Shown here in pieces: positions 1 through 10,543 of a stretch of DNA of 64,000 bases. The notes under the pieces were generated by a model. The model was not told where the DNA came from, did no database searches, and was given only the letters and a program-made list of their open reading frames with translations. Location: assembly GCA_013368325.1 (NCBI GenBank), contig JAACJK010000064.1, positions 186,001-250,000 of the forward strand. Reading direction: 5' to 3'. Both the position numbers and the translations under genes were made by a program. Source of the DNA: Ephemerocybe angulata. Lineage: Eukaryota; Basidiomycota; Agaricomycetes; Agaricales; Psathyrellaceae. Every line of letters begins with the position of its first letter. Position 1 is the first letter of the stretch.

Positions 1-102
1 AACCCTTAGAGTTAAACAGTGGCAAACTTTGGCAGATTATATTACTCGAAAAGGAAATTAAGTGACATTGCATTGCCTTGCTGAAGCAAGGAATCATTAC
101 TC

Positions 103-128
103 CAAGGGGCCCCAGGCCGAGCAGCCCG
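103..128 (+). repeat. Left terminal inverted repeat of the hAT-like element
   Basis: This 26-bp arm is identical to the reverse complement of 1694-1719. It starts directly after the left copy of the target duplication CATTACTC (95-102). Confidence 0.9.
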
Positions 129-368
129 AGGGTTGAGGGTTCACCCTGAGGGTACTGGTACCGCTTTTCGGGGTCCCTTGCCATAAAGGGAAACGGCCAT
201 CAATGCCGCAGCGAAATGCCGTCTCGATGTCCATAGGCGCCCAAACGCGTGTTTGAAACTGCGCAAACGTGTTTAACATGAGGAGAGAATCGCAGTCGAT
301 GTAGGGACATGTTATATGCCTCCTAGGTACCTATACTGCAATATACGTACTATTCTCGCGCCACCACC

Positions 369-1522
369 ATGCCAAAACGAAAGGATCTAACCGGGACACC
401 CTACAACAAACCGGTTTATCTACGAGTGCCGACGGACGATGGAAGGATGGAGAGGGTTGAGGTGCTGCAGTGCAACGAGATTCCGGCGAAGCAGTTATTG
501 AAGTGTACGATTTGCGAGACATTGTGTTCCTACCTTGGTGAATCAGCGAAATACTACATCGAGCATCGGAAGAGCAAGCCTTGCAAAAAGGCAGAGCGGA
601 AGCTGCTGGAGCAAATCAACAACCGGGAAGTCCAGGAGATGTTAGTTACCTGTGGGTTTAAAAAGGCGGATGGTGGTGCAGCGCAAGGTGAGTGTCACTA
701 TACCAATGCTATTGATTGGTACTGAATAAAATATGGCAATGATTCAATTATCCTAGGAACAATAAACACACCTAATCTCGTACCGGTGGTACCATGCAAC
801 GCACACAGCACAGTCCCCGTAGCTCCACCTGGAACCCCAGACAGCAATGACAATGATCCATACATCTCGTCTGACGTCTACCTGCGCTTTTCCAGCTCAT
901 CTGCGGGAACCAACAGCTTTATTGTTGTGGTGGAATCCTCGGATGGCGAAAGCTGCTATGTGGAAGCATACGACGACGACTTCGGACCACCCGAAAAGCC
1001 AAATCCATGTCATGGGCAGCGTATCTTCTGGGAACCGGGTTCGATCTGGTCAACTTATGCATTTATGCAACATGAAGATGACAGGTTCTCGTGGAAGCCC
1101 ATTGGCTTGAGTACCACTACGAGAAGATGGTGTACTCACGGGCTTCCCAGTCATCCAGGCCCCAGCCCTGCACAAACGTCCCCATCGTTTGCTCGCTTTG
1201 TCTCCCTTCCAATCCCGCCGCATCCAAAGTCATTCCAACAATTTGGAAATACAATCTCCGGCACCACCTCACCCACCACCATCTTCAACAGGACGGCTCA
1301 ATCGCACCCATACCACCTGACATGATTGTTTCCTCCTACATTACACGAGACGAAGAGAAGGCGATCGGAATCGAGCTCGAGAAGACAATGTCCTTCCGGG
1401 AAAATGTAGGAATGCCGGGCAGCGACGACAAGCAAGCAATCGAGGAGGACCTCAAGCGAAATCGTTCGGATTCAACTGCACAGACAAGCCCTAGAGCCAA
1501 TAAGCGTACCAAGAAGAAATGA
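369..1522 (+). pseudogene. Transposon cargo: zinc-finger-like protein with an apparent frameshift
   Basis: Exon 1 is 369-687 (donor GTGAGT) and exon 2 begins at 757 after TCCTAG. The protein opens MPKRKDLTGT and has a Cys-rich motif CTICETLC near residue 48. Exon 2 is open in one frame to about 1098 (ending FSWKP) and then continues convincingly in another frame (HWLEYHYEKM) to the stop at 1520-1522. The second part contains a CSLC pair followed by WKYNLRHHLTHH, a BED/C2H2-like C2...H2 arrangement, and ends in a basic tail (RANKRTKKK). The simplest reading is a 1-nt deletion in the CCC run at 1098-1100. A 77-nt intron 1021-1097 would also restore the frame but would remove plausible coding sequence. 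BED-type fingers are common in hAT proteins, but no catalytic domain is present here. Function unknown. Confidence 0.6.
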
Positions 1523-1693
1523 TTGCTTGTATTACTATCTACAGACAGTATGCACGACGCCTATGTATCTACCAAGTATCTACTTTATTACGGCGGCTTG
1601 GCTTGATGCCGACGCTGCCGTTGGTGCCGATCAGCTTACTCAGCGTGACCCCAGGTGTGGGAGTTGTTTACACGGTGGGGAACCTGCCATACC

Positions 1694-1719
1694 CGGGCTG
1701 CTCGGCCTGGGGCCCCTTG
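1694..1719 (-). repeat. Right terminal inverted repeat of the hAT-like element
   Basis: This 26-bp arm is the exact inverse of 103-128 and is followed at once by the right copy of the target duplication CATTACTC (1720-1727). A short TCG microsatellite lies just outside, at about 1732-1750. Confidence 0.9.
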
Positions 1720-1802
1720 CATTACTCCCTCTCGTCGTCGTCGTCGTCGTTGACGTTGAGACCAGATTCCACGACCTATACCCAACTAAATCCCAAGCAT
1801 AA

Positions 1803-3153
1803 ATGGATTCACTTGAGTCTCAAACGAGCTCGCAAGAACAAGACCAAGACCCGACGACGTCGACAGCGGGGACAGAGACGCCTCCACCGACTGCGAACGA
1901 CCTCTGCGACAACATAATCACAGACCCACCTCCACCTTACCCTTCAGGGAGAGCCAGGCGCGCACGGCGACAAAGACGCTCACACCCAACCCAACATACC
2001 CAACTATCGTCAATAGATACGCACTCGTCGATATCCGACGACGTGCATACGGCCGCGGAGGAGCTGCATTCGCCTTCGTCGGGGAGCACGGACGGGGAGG
2101 ACGACGACGGGGACGAGCATACGCACTTTCTCGCGCCGAACAGCATCATTTCAGGGCAGATGAGGAATCCTGCGCTTGGGCATGGTGCGGGTCAGCATCG
2201 AAGGCGGCCGAGGTCGATATCTCACGCGAGCACAATGTCGGTAGCGCCGTCGCTCGCTCAGACCGTTCTGTCGCTTTTCGAGCAGGAAGATGTTGATAAT
2301 GATACACCGGGGGATCTTGGACCTATACACCTTCCAGACGATGGGCTCGACGAACGGCATATGGAGAGCCTTACGGAGGACCATGACGGGACCTCGCTGG
2401 ACTATGGGAGGCGGAACGAGAATGGGTGGAGGAGGACGGGAGGCTGGAAGCGGTACTGGCGGCCGTTAGGCAGAACCCGATATTGGAGAGCCTTAGCCCA
2501 CCTGCTGTTCGTCAACTTCCCATATGCGTTGGCCGCCTGGCTGTACCTTTTCGTGTTCACCGTTGTAAGCATGCATCTTTACTTTACTACTGTCCCTTCA
2601 TGTCTAACGGCCCGATGCAGACAGGGACGACTCTCCTCGTAGCCCTTCCACTCGGGGCTCTCTTGTGTTTCCTTAACCTTCTGGGCGCACGGACCTTTGC
2701 TCGTGGCGAGCTGGCTCTCCAACAAACATTCCACACTCCGCTGTCCTACCCCCCACCTTACCCCCCAAGACCTATCTTCACGCGCTATAGGGAAGCAACC
2801 ACGCTCGAGATCGAGAGTGGAGTGCTAGGCACAGGCAGGACAGGCCTCGTGCGTGAACGCTCGTTCTACAAGAATAGCTATGCTATGGTATGTCTCTCAC
2901 TTCCTTCCTACCTCATACATGACGGATACTAAGAACTTTGTAGTTCACGGACCCAACGTCATACCAAGCCCTCTTCTATTTCATCGTCATCAAGCCCGCT
3001 ATTACGATCATTCTTCTTCTGTTCATTCTCGTGTTCGTCATTCCGTGTCTTGTACTGGTTGCACCTGCGCCCGCGGCCCTGCGCGCTGTGAGGAAGTTGG
3101 GGAGGTGGCAGGCGAATGTGGCGGTGGAGGGGCTATATCATGCTGTACGATGA
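1803..3153 (+). CDS. Multi-pass membrane protein with acidic, disordered N-terminus
   Basis: Three exons join in frame: 1803-2564, 2621-2887 and 2944-3153, giving 412 aa. Donors are GTAAGC and GTATGT; acceptors are ATGCAG and TTGTAG. Residues 1-200 are low-complexity, rich in Ser/Asp/Glu/Pro, with an arginine cluster (RARRARRQRR). The C-terminal half carries about four hydrophobic segments in two pairs: one pair around the first splice junction (FPYALAAWLYLFVF, then LLVALPLGALLCFLNLLG) and one in the last exon. A short basic/Ala-rich tail follows the last pair. The paired arrangement recalls the bacterial 'Sensor' membrane module, but I cannot confirm that; the function is not recognised. The right end of the hAT-like element lies only 83 bp upstream of the ATG, so its promoter may be interrupted. 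Confidence 0.75.
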
Positions 3154-3441
3154 GGTTGCTTGGAAATTCTGTCTGGGTTTGTTGAGGGGTGGTTAGGGAA
3201 ACCGCTTTTCGGCTTTTGGTTCCAACATCCCTCCATCGTAATATGCATATCGGGATCGGTTTTGTAGTTATCAGCACCACAATATCTGAGTATACGTATA
3301 ACTGAATGGTTCTCGCGTAGTTGGTGAGTTCAAGTCTCAAAGCTATTCTCGAGGTGATGACAGGCCGGAGGTTGCCTATTTGATGATGTACGATGTGGCA
3401 TCAAATCCGTCTTCCCTCCTTACTTGTTCCTTACCACCACT

Positions 3442-4995
3442 ATGGACCAGGACCGCTTCGCCCACCTATTCACCGGCAACTTCATGCTCAACGCACTCGA
3501 GCTGGAATCTGTCAGGCACGAAATTGAGGCCAGGACAACGGCTATCAACCAACTCGAGCTCCAGATTGGGGTCCTCATGGCCGAGCGCGAAAAGTACCAG
3601 ACACTACTCTCCCCACTCCGCCGCAACCTCTTGCCCACCGAAATTCTAGGAGAAATCTTCAGCTTCTGCATCCAATCTGCTGCTGAATCCCATTCATCTT
3701 GTTCTTCCCAATTGAACACTTTGTGTCGCGTCTGCAAAGCATGGCGCGCTGCGGCTCTGGTCAAGCCCGCGCTCTGGGCCGACGTGGGGTGGGTCTGCAT
3801 CGACGCTCCACAGAGCCTCGACGTAGGAAAAGTTGGGGTGTGGCTTTCGCGATCTGGAAAGGTCAAGAAATCTCTCCACATTATGGGTGATCATAATGCA
3901 GAAGGCCTCCCAGAGTGCCCCCTTTCGCCCCTAGGGAGGCTTTTGGTGGATGGGCCTTCGCTAGATGACCTTTCGGTCTCATGCACCTATGCGGAATGCC
4001 TCGAGGCCGTTTTGAGTGGGACACAGTCTGAGTCCAGGAAGAGCCAGTCGTGGGACTCGATGTCGTCGTTGCATCTCGAGATGGAATTGGCCTCCGGCAT
4101 GTCGTTTGGGAGGGTATGTCACATCCTAGACCGCTTCCCTACTCTTCGCACACTCTCCTTAACCCTCCCCTATTATTACGACTTCGTCGAAGAAAATCAG
4201 CTACCAGAATCCCTGCCCTTCGGCAACCTGACCACCCTCAGCCTCGCCTACGACTGGCCCGGTGCCCTAGTGCTCGGCATCCTGCGAAATTGCGCTGGCC
4301 TAGAGACTCTGTCTTTGGATACTCGAGGAAGCGTCCGAAGCAACAACACATCCTACCCACACAATTTGTCAATCCTCCTTCCAAAGGTCCGAACCCTTCA
4401 ACTCAGAGAGGTAGATTTGTCCAGCAGGGCCACCGATATTCTTCGTCACCTCCGGGTGCCATCCCTTCACACTCTGGATATCGGTTTCTACACTTTCGCT
4501 CGATTTGACCTTGATGACTATAACATGACCAATATCAGTTCAGATATCGCGTCTCTTATTGACGATGGGCCCAATCGGACCACCAACCTCCAGCACCTCC
4601 GCTTCGAGTCCCTCGCTATCACGTCCCAAGGCCTGCACTCCATCCTCTCCGCCCTCCCGACACTTACCCACCTAACATTGGAAAAGCTGGAGTCGGACTC
4701 TCGCCTATTTCGAATTGCGCAAACGCTTGGCACCAAAAAGTTACTTCCACAACTCAAAACTTTCGAGATGCATGGGGCGTCGGAGCTCTTCAAGTTCAAC
4801 TACGCCGACGTCTACGACTTTCTGAAAAGGAGGAAGGAGGGCGTCACAGAGGAATCGCCCGATTATTTGGAGGAGGCGGTGTTAACTGTTCCAAAAGAAC
4901 GAACCTACCTGTGGAGGGATGGCTTCGACTGTCCTTCTTACCACGCCTCGGAGATTGCGAAGGATGGTGTTCGGCTTACTATTGCTGCTGTCTAG
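3442..4995 (+). CDS. F-box protein, tandem-array member 1
   Basis: A single exon of 517 aa. The start is the ATG in ACCACTATGG at 3442, aligned with the paralogues' MDQDRF. Layout: short N-terminal helix, coiled coil (about 18-57, ending AEREKYQTLLSPLRR), F-box (about 64-113; LLPTEILGEIF ... CKAWRAAALVKPALW), then about 400 residues of irregular leucine-rich repeats (for example LPTLTHLTLEKLESDSRLF). F-box proteins bind Skp1 in SCF ubiquitin ligases and choose substrates through the C-terminal repeats; the substrate here is unknown. It heads a five-gene tandem array and shares 3' flank sequence (CTTTACTG...) with the others. No defect is visible. Confidence 0.88.
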   Translation: MDQDRFAHLFTGNFMLNALELESVRHEIEARTTAINQLELQIGVLMAEREKYQTLLSPLRRNLLPTEILGEIFSFCIQSAAESHSSCSSQLNTLCRVCKAWRAAALVKPALWADVGWVCIDAPQSLDVGKVGVWLSRSGKVKKSLHIMGDHNAEGLPECPLSPLGRLLVDGPSLDDLSVSCTYAECLEAVLSGTQSESRKSQSWDSMSSLHLEMELASGMSFGRVCHILDRFPTLRTLSLTLPYYYDFVEENQLPESLPFGNLTTLSLAYDWPGALVLGILRNCAGLETLSLDTRGSVRSNNTSYPHNLSILLPKVRTLQLREVDLSSRATDILRHLRVPSLHTLDIGFYTFARFDLDDYNMTNISSDIASLIDDGPNRTTNLQHLRFESLAITSQGLHSILSALPTLTHLTLEKLESDSRLFRIAQTLGTKKLLPQLKTFEMHGASELFKFNYADVYDFLKRRKEGVTEESPDYLEEAVLTVPKERTYLWRDGFDCPSYHASEIAKDGVRLTIAAV

Positions 4996-5322
4996 TAGAC
5001 TTTATGGAGACCTTTACTGCTCGAACCTTCATCGACTTACTTCGCCCAACGTTTGAGTGTGTGTCTGCTGTTTTGGCACAACAAGGTTTGAAGGTACGCA
5101 TGCTTAGGGGATGACTGCCTGTTGGGTGGGTTGGGTAACAGGCCTACCAGATTTACTCAAACCCAGTCTGCAGGGGGTGTGCGCCTAAGTAGAATACGTA
5201 TATGATTCTGACCATGGCCTGCGCAATGTACACACGCCCGACCTGAGCCGACCTGCAGTGCAAGTGCCATCAGACCCATCAAATTCGAGCTTCTTTGCTA
5301 CCTACTACCACCATCCCTGACC

Positions 5323-6864
5323 ATGGACCAGAACCGCTTCGCCCACCTGTTCGCGGACAACATAACGCTCAACCCACTCGAACTAGAGTCTGTTAGACAC
5401 GAAATTGAGGCCAGGACAACGGCAATCCATCAACTTGAACTCCAGATCAAGGTGCTCAAGGCCGAGAGCGAGAAATACCAGACGCTTCTCTCCCCACTCC
5501 GTCGCAACCTCCTGCCCCCCGAAATTCTAGGAGAGATCTTCAACTTCTCCATCCGTTCTGCTGCTGAATCTGATTCATCGGCTTCTTACCAACTAAACAC
5601 ATTGTGCCGCGTCTGCAAAGCATGGCGCGCTGCGGCTCTGGTCAAGCCTGCGCTCTGGGCCGACGTGGGGTGGGTCTGCATCGACGCTCCACAGAGCCTC
5701 GACGTAGGAAAAGTTGGGGAGTGGCTTTCGCGATCTGGAAAGGTCAAGAAATCTCTCCGCATTGTTGGTGATCATGGAGCAGAAGACGGCCCAGCTTGCC
5801 CTCTTTTGCATTCTGAACTAAGGAGCTTGTTGGCGGATGGACCTCCGCTAGACGATCTTTCTCTCTTGTGCACCTATGCCGAATGCCTCGAGGCCGTTTT
5901 AAGTGGCATACAGTCCACCTCCGCGAAGAGCCAATCATGCGACTCGATACACTCGTTAACACTCGGTATGGAACGCGCCTCTGCCATGTCCTTCGGGAGG
6001 GTATGTTGCGTCCTAGACCGCTTCCCTACTCTTCGCGCACTCTCCTTGGACCCTTCCGAATATTACGAATTCATCCACGACGGCGAGCTCCCGGAATCCC
6101 TACCTTTCGGTAACCTGACCACCCTCAGCATCACCTGCGACTGGCCCGAAGCCCTAGTGCTCGGCATCCTGCGAAATTGCGCTGGCCTAGAGACCCTGAC
6201 CTTGGACACTCACGGATGCCCCCGAAGTTACAACCCATCCTACCCACACTATTTGCCAATCCTCCTTCCAAAACTCCAAACACTTCAACTCAAATAAGTA
6301 GATCTGTCCAGCAGAGACACCGAAATTCTTCGATACCTCCGGGCCCCTTCCCTACAAACCCTTGACATTGGCTTCTACCCTTTAGATCGACTCCTCCCTG
6401 ATGACTATAACATGATCGATATCGGTTTAGATATCGCGTCTCTTGTTAACGAAAGGCCCAATCGGACCACCAACCTTCAGCACCTCCGCTTAGAGTCTCT
6501 TGCCATCACGTCCCAGGGACTCTATCACATCCTTTCCACCCTCCCTACACTAACCCACCTAACATTGGAAAGGCTAGAGTCGGACTCTCGCCTATTTCGA
6601 GATGCGCATACTCTCGGCACTAAATTGCTGCCACGACTCAAGACCCTCAGGATACACAACGCATCGGAGCTCTTCAAGTTTAAATACTCCGATGTCTACG
6701 AGTTTTTGAAGAAGAAGAAGGAAGGAGCCACCGCGGAATCGCCTGATTATCTGGAGGAGGCTGAGTTTACTGTTCCGATAAAACGGAGGGATTATGACGA
6801 TCGTTATTGGTACACCTCAGAGTTGGCGAAGAATGGTTTGCGGCTTAGTGTTGCTGATGTCTAG
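5323..6864 (+). pseudogene. F-box gene, array member 2, with in-frame nonsense codon
   Basis: The frame starts at ATG 5323 (MDQNRFAHLF) and matches array members 1 and 3 along its whole length. The TAA at 6295-6297 replaces the Glu codon that members 1 and 4 have at this point (LQLREV, LQLKEV). Beyond it the same frame stays open for another 188 codons to 6864, still clearly homologous (TTNLQHLRLESLAITSQGL). No GT-AG intron could remove the stop. The truncated product would be 324 of about 513 aa, keeping the coiled coil and F-box (LLPPEILGEIF) but losing the distal repeats. Because the downstream frame has not decayed, the mutation is recent, or the short form is still used. Confidence 0.85.
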
Positions 6865-7193
6865 ACCTTTACTGTTCAATTTTCAATGGCTGGCGAAAGG
6901 TTCCAGTGTGTGTCTAAGCTACTTTAGTGGGCCGCCTCGATACGATAGGGACGAGGTGTTCTTTAAGTCAGGTACTTGATGACAGGGAGTCAGGGACTTG
7001 GCTAAGCGGAAGTTCATACGAAGGCCGAGTGTAACCTTGGGTAATGCCACAGACTGGAGTAATTTCATAGACCTGGTAACCAAAAGGTCCCGTCGAGCAG
7101 ATAAGTAACCCATCGGCAACGCCCGACCTGCCAGTGTGCTATCAAACCCATCAACTTCAAGCTTCTTCGCCACCTACATATACCACCACCACC

Positions 7194-8750
7194 ATGGACC
7201 AGGACCGTTTCTCCCACCTGTTCACCAGCAATACGATGCTCAGCCCCTTCGAGCTAGAGTCCGTCAGGCACGAGATTGAGGCTCGAACAACGACTATTCA
7301 TCAACTCGAACTCCAGATCGGGGTGCTCAAGGCCGAGCGCGAAAAATACCAGACTCTTCTCTCCCCACTCCGCCGCAACCTCCTACCCCCCGAAACTCTG
7401 GGAGAGATCTTCAGCTTCTGCATCCAATATGCTGCAAATTCTAATTCCTCTTGTGCTTCCCAACTCAACACATTGTGCCGCGTCTGCAGAGCCTGGCGCG
7501 CTGCGGCTCTGGTCAAACCAGCGCTCTGGGCCACCGTGGGATGGTTCTGCATCGACGCTCCAAAGAAAATCGACGTAGGAAAGGTTAACGCATGGCTTTC
7601 GCGATCTGGGAAGGTCAATAAAGCGATACAAATCAGGGGTGATCATAGAGCAGGAGACAGCCCGGAGTGCCCCCTTTCGCCTCCTGAGCTCGGGAACCTC
7701 TTAACGGATGGATTTTCGCTCGACACACTCTCCCTCGTGTGCACTCATGCGGAGTGTCTAGTGGCCATCTTTAGCGAAATGCAGGATCGGTCCTCGAAGG
7801 TCCAGTCGGTGGACTCACTGCATCTCGGGATGGAATGGGCCTCCTCCGTGACTTTTGGGAAGGTGTGTGGCATCCTAGACTGGATTCCCACTGTTCGCAC
7901 ACTCTCTTTAGCTCTTCCCGAATTCCATGACAACTTCACCTTCGACAGTGAACTCCCAGAGACCCTCCCCTTCGGTAACCTGTCTGGTCTTACCCTCATC
8001 TGCGACTGGCCCCTTCCGTTGGTGCTAGACATCCTCCGCAATTGCGTCAATCTAGAGACTCTAACCCTGGACACCGAAGGATGTGCTCGAAAATATGATC
8101 CGTCCTTACCAGACGATATGCCAATCCTCCTCCTTCCAAGGCTTAGAGCGCTTCAGCTCAAAGGGTTAGATTTGTCTACCAGAGACACCGATATTCTTCA
8201 ATACCTCCGGGTGCCGTCCCTTCGCACTCTGGACATCATTTTCTACATGATTAATCGGGATGAGCCTGATGACTACAACCTCCCCAATCTCGGTTCAGAT
8301 ATCGCATCACTTGTTACGGGGGGACCCAACCGGGCCACCAACCTTCAACACCTCCGCCTCAAGTCGCTTCCCATCACACCCCAGGGACTCTACGTCATCC
8401 TTTCCGCCCTCCCGACACTTACCCATCTAACATTGGAAGAGCTCGAGTCGGACTCTCGTCTATTTCGAGATGCACATACGTCCAGCACCAAATTGCTGCC
8501 ACGACTCAAAACCCTCAAGATCCATGAGGCATCGGAGCTCTTCACGTTCAACGACTCCGATGTCTACAACTTTCTGAGGAGGAGGAAGGAGGGTCTCACA
8601 GAGGAATCGCCTGATTATTTGGAGGAGGCGGAGTTAACTGTTCGGAAAGAACGTACCTACTTGTGGCAGGATGCTTTTGACCGCCCTTATCACTACGCCT
8701 CGGAGATGGCGAAGAATGGCATTCGGCTGAGTATCGGCGCTGCTGTGTAG
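7194..8750 (+). CDS. F-box protein, tandem-array member 3
   Basis: An intronless 518-aa frame starting at ATG 7194 in a CACCACCATGG context (MDQDRFSHLF). It has the array's coiled coil (REKYQTLLSPLRR), F-box with a Thr variant (LLPPETLGEIF) and leucine-rich tail ending RLSIGAAV. The 5' flank (7104-7193) is almost the same as that of member 4 (8910-8986), so promoter and gene were duplicated together. In cysteine content and the EPDDYN segment it is closer to member 4 than to members 1 and 2. Confidence 0.88.
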   Translation: MDQDRFSHLFTSNTMLSPFELESVRHEIEARTTTIHQLELQIGVLKAEREKYQTLLSPLRRNLLPPETLGEIFSFCIQYAANSNSSCASQLNTLCRVCRAWRAAALVKPALWATVGWFCIDAPKKIDVGKVNAWLSRSGKVNKAIQIRGDHRAGDSPECPLSPPELGNLLTDGFSLDTLSLVCTHAECLVAIFSEMQDRSSKVQSVDSLHLGMEWASSVTFGKVCGILDWIPTVRTLSLALPEFHDNFTFDSELPETLPFGNLSGLTLICDWPLPLVLDILRNCVNLETLTLDTEGCARKYDPSLPDDMPILLLPRLRALQLKGLDLSTRDTDILQYLRVPSLRTLDIIFYMINRDEPDDYNLPNLGSDIASLVTGGPNRATNLQHLRLKSLPITPQGLYVILSALPTLTHLTLEELESDSRLFRDAHTSSTKLLPRLKTLKIHEASELFTFNDSDVYNFLRRRKEGLTEESPDYLEEAELTVRKERTYLWQDAFDRPYHYASEMAKNGIRLSIGAAV

Positions 8751-8986
8751 TCCTTTACTGTTCAATATTCATTGCAAGGTTTTAGCATGAAAGCGAGCGC
8801 AACATTAGGTGAGTGCGGGGTAAATATGGTATACTGTGAATTACAGATACCTAATACCCAAGAACTTCCTCCAGTATGGCTGGAGTCGAGCTCAGGTCAA
8901 GGAGGTGGTGACCCATCGGCAACGCCCGACCTCCTGCCATCAAACAAACCCATCAACTTCAAGCTTCTTCGCCACCTACCACCACC

Positions 8987-10543
8987 ATGGACCAGGACCG
9001 TTTCGCCCACCTGTTCACCAGCAATATCATGCTCAGCCCCTTCGAGCTAGAGTCCGTCAGGCACGAGATTGAGGCTCGAACAACGACTATTCGTCAACTC
9101 GAATTCCAAATCGATGTGCTCAAGGCCGAGCGCGAAAAATACCAGACACTACTGTCCCCACTCCGCCGCAACCTAATGCCTCCCGAAATTCTAGGAGAAA
9201 TCTTCACCTTCTCCGTATCTTCCAGGCCATTCTCTTGGGATCACCAATTAAACACACTGTGTCTCGTCTGCAGAGCATGGCGCGCGGCGGCACTGATTCA
9301 CCCGGCACTCTGGGCGACAGTGGGATGGCACTACGTCTACTCTCCACAGAACTTCGACATCGGGAAGGTCAAAGCTTGGCTTTCGCGATCGGGAAAGGTC
9401 AAGAAAACGCTCCATGTTATGGGTCGTCATGAAGCAGATGACAGCTCACTGTGCCCCCTTTCACCTCATGACCTCGGCAAGTTTTTCCTGGATGGACCCC
9501 CGCTTGACACTTTATCTCTCGCATGCACCCATGCTGAGTGCCTCGAGGCCATTTTTGGCGATATGCAGTGTGGGCCTGCGAAGAAGCCGTCGTGCGCCTC
9601 GATACACTCGTTGACACTCGGCATGGAACGTGCCTCTGCCGAGTCATTCGGGAGGGTGTGTTGCATCCTTCACCGGATTCCCACTGTTTGCACACTCACC
9701 CTAGCCCTTCCTGAAATCCACCACTATTTCATCTACAACAGGGAACTCCCGAAACCCCTCCCCTTCGGCAACCTGTCTGGCCTCACCCTCGTCTGCGACT
9801 GGCCCGTTTCGTTGGTGCTAGACATCCTACGGAATTGCGCCAACCTAGAGACTTTGACCCTGGAGACCGAAGGATGTACTCGAGGATACGACCCGGCCTT
9901 CCCGCGCGATATACCAATCCTCGTCCTTCCAAGGCTTAGAACTCTTCAACTCAAAGAGGTAGTTTTGTCCAGCAAAGACACAGATATTCTTCGTTACCTC
10001 CGACTGCCATCCCTTCACACTCTGGACATCATTTTCTACATGATGGATCGCGATGAACCTGATGACTATAACCTGACCAATACCGGTTCGGATATCGCAT
10101 CACTCGTTACGGGGGGATCTAACCGTGCCTCCAACCTTCAACACCTCCGCTTGGAGTCGCTTTCCATCACGTCCCAGGGGCTCTACTTCATCCTTTCCGC
10201 CCTCCCGACTCTTACCCATCTAACATTGGAAAGGCTAGAGTCTGATTCTCGTCTATTTCGAGATGCACATACGTTCAGCACCAAATTCCTGCCACGACTG
10301 AAAACCCTCAAGATCCACGAGCCATCAGAGCTCTTCACGTTCAACTACTCCGATGTCTACAACTTCCTGAGGAGGAGGAAGGAGGGTCTCACAGAGGAAT
10401 CCCCTGATTGTTTGGAGGAGGCCGGTTTGACTGTTTCGAAAGCACATAGTACCTACCCGTGGAAGATTGTCCTTGACGATCGTCATTATCACGCCTCGGA
10501 AATGGCGAAGAAGGGTATCCGGCTTAGTATTGCTGCTGTATAG
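8987..10543 (+). CDS. F-box protein, tandem-array member 4
   Basis: An intronless 518-aa frame from ATG 8987 (MDQDRFAHLF, CACCACCATGG context) to TAG 10543. It has the coiled coil, F-box (LMPPEILGEIFTF ... CRAWRAAALIHPALW) and leucine-rich repeats of the array. The segment after the F-box (SSRPFSWDHQ) is shorter than in members 1-3 and resembles member 5. Nothing suggests inactivation. It is probably the product of a local duplication with member 3, since the 5' flank, coding region and 3' flank all match. Confidence 0.88.
   Translation: MDQDRFAHLFTSNIMLSPFELESVRHEIEARTTTIRQLEFQIDVLKAEREKYQTLLSPLRRNLMPPEILGEIFTFSVSSRPFSWDHQLNTLCLVCRAWRAAALIHPALWATVGWHYVYSPQNFDIGKVKAWLSRSGKVKKTLHVMGRHEADDSSLCPLSPHDLGKFFLDGPPLDTLSLACTHAECLEAIFGDMQCGPAKKPSCASIHSLTLGMERASAESFGRVCCILHRIPTVCTLTLALPEIHHYFIYNRELPKPLPFGNLSGLTLVCDWPVSLVLDILRNCANLETLTLETEGCTRGYDPAFPRDIPILVLPRLRTLQLKEVVLSSKDTDILRYLRLPSLHTLDIIFYMMDRDEPDDYNLTNTGSDIASLVTGGSNRASNLQHLRLESLSITSQGLYFILSALPTLTHLTLERLESDSRLFRDAHTFSTKFLPRLKTLKIHEPSELFTFNYSDVYNFLRRRKEGLTEESPDCLEEAGLTVSKAHSTYPWKIVLDDRHYHASEMAKKGIRLSIAAV

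Larger units (their letters stand above)
103..1719. mobile_element. hAT-like nonautonomous DNA transposon carrying a zinc-finger gene
   Basis: The two ends form a perfect 26-bp terminal inverted repeat beginning CAAGGGGCCCC (103-128 and the reverse complement of 1694-1719). The octamer CATTACTC stands directly outside each end (95-102 and 1720-1727), a clean 8-bp target-site duplication. An 8-bp duplication with CA(A/G)GGG termini is characteristic of the hAT superfamily; the KDZ superfamily also makes 8-bp duplications, so the class is inferred. The 1,617-bp interior holds one spliced gene with zinc-finger-like motifs and no recognisable transposase, so movement would need an enzyme supplied in trans. 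The intact TSD suggests a fairly recent insertion. Confidence 0.85.

Noticed and set aside
6295..6310. An intron that would remove the nonsense codon of array member 2
   Set aside because: No GT-AG pair of credible length surrounds the TAA, and the paralogues are continuous here.
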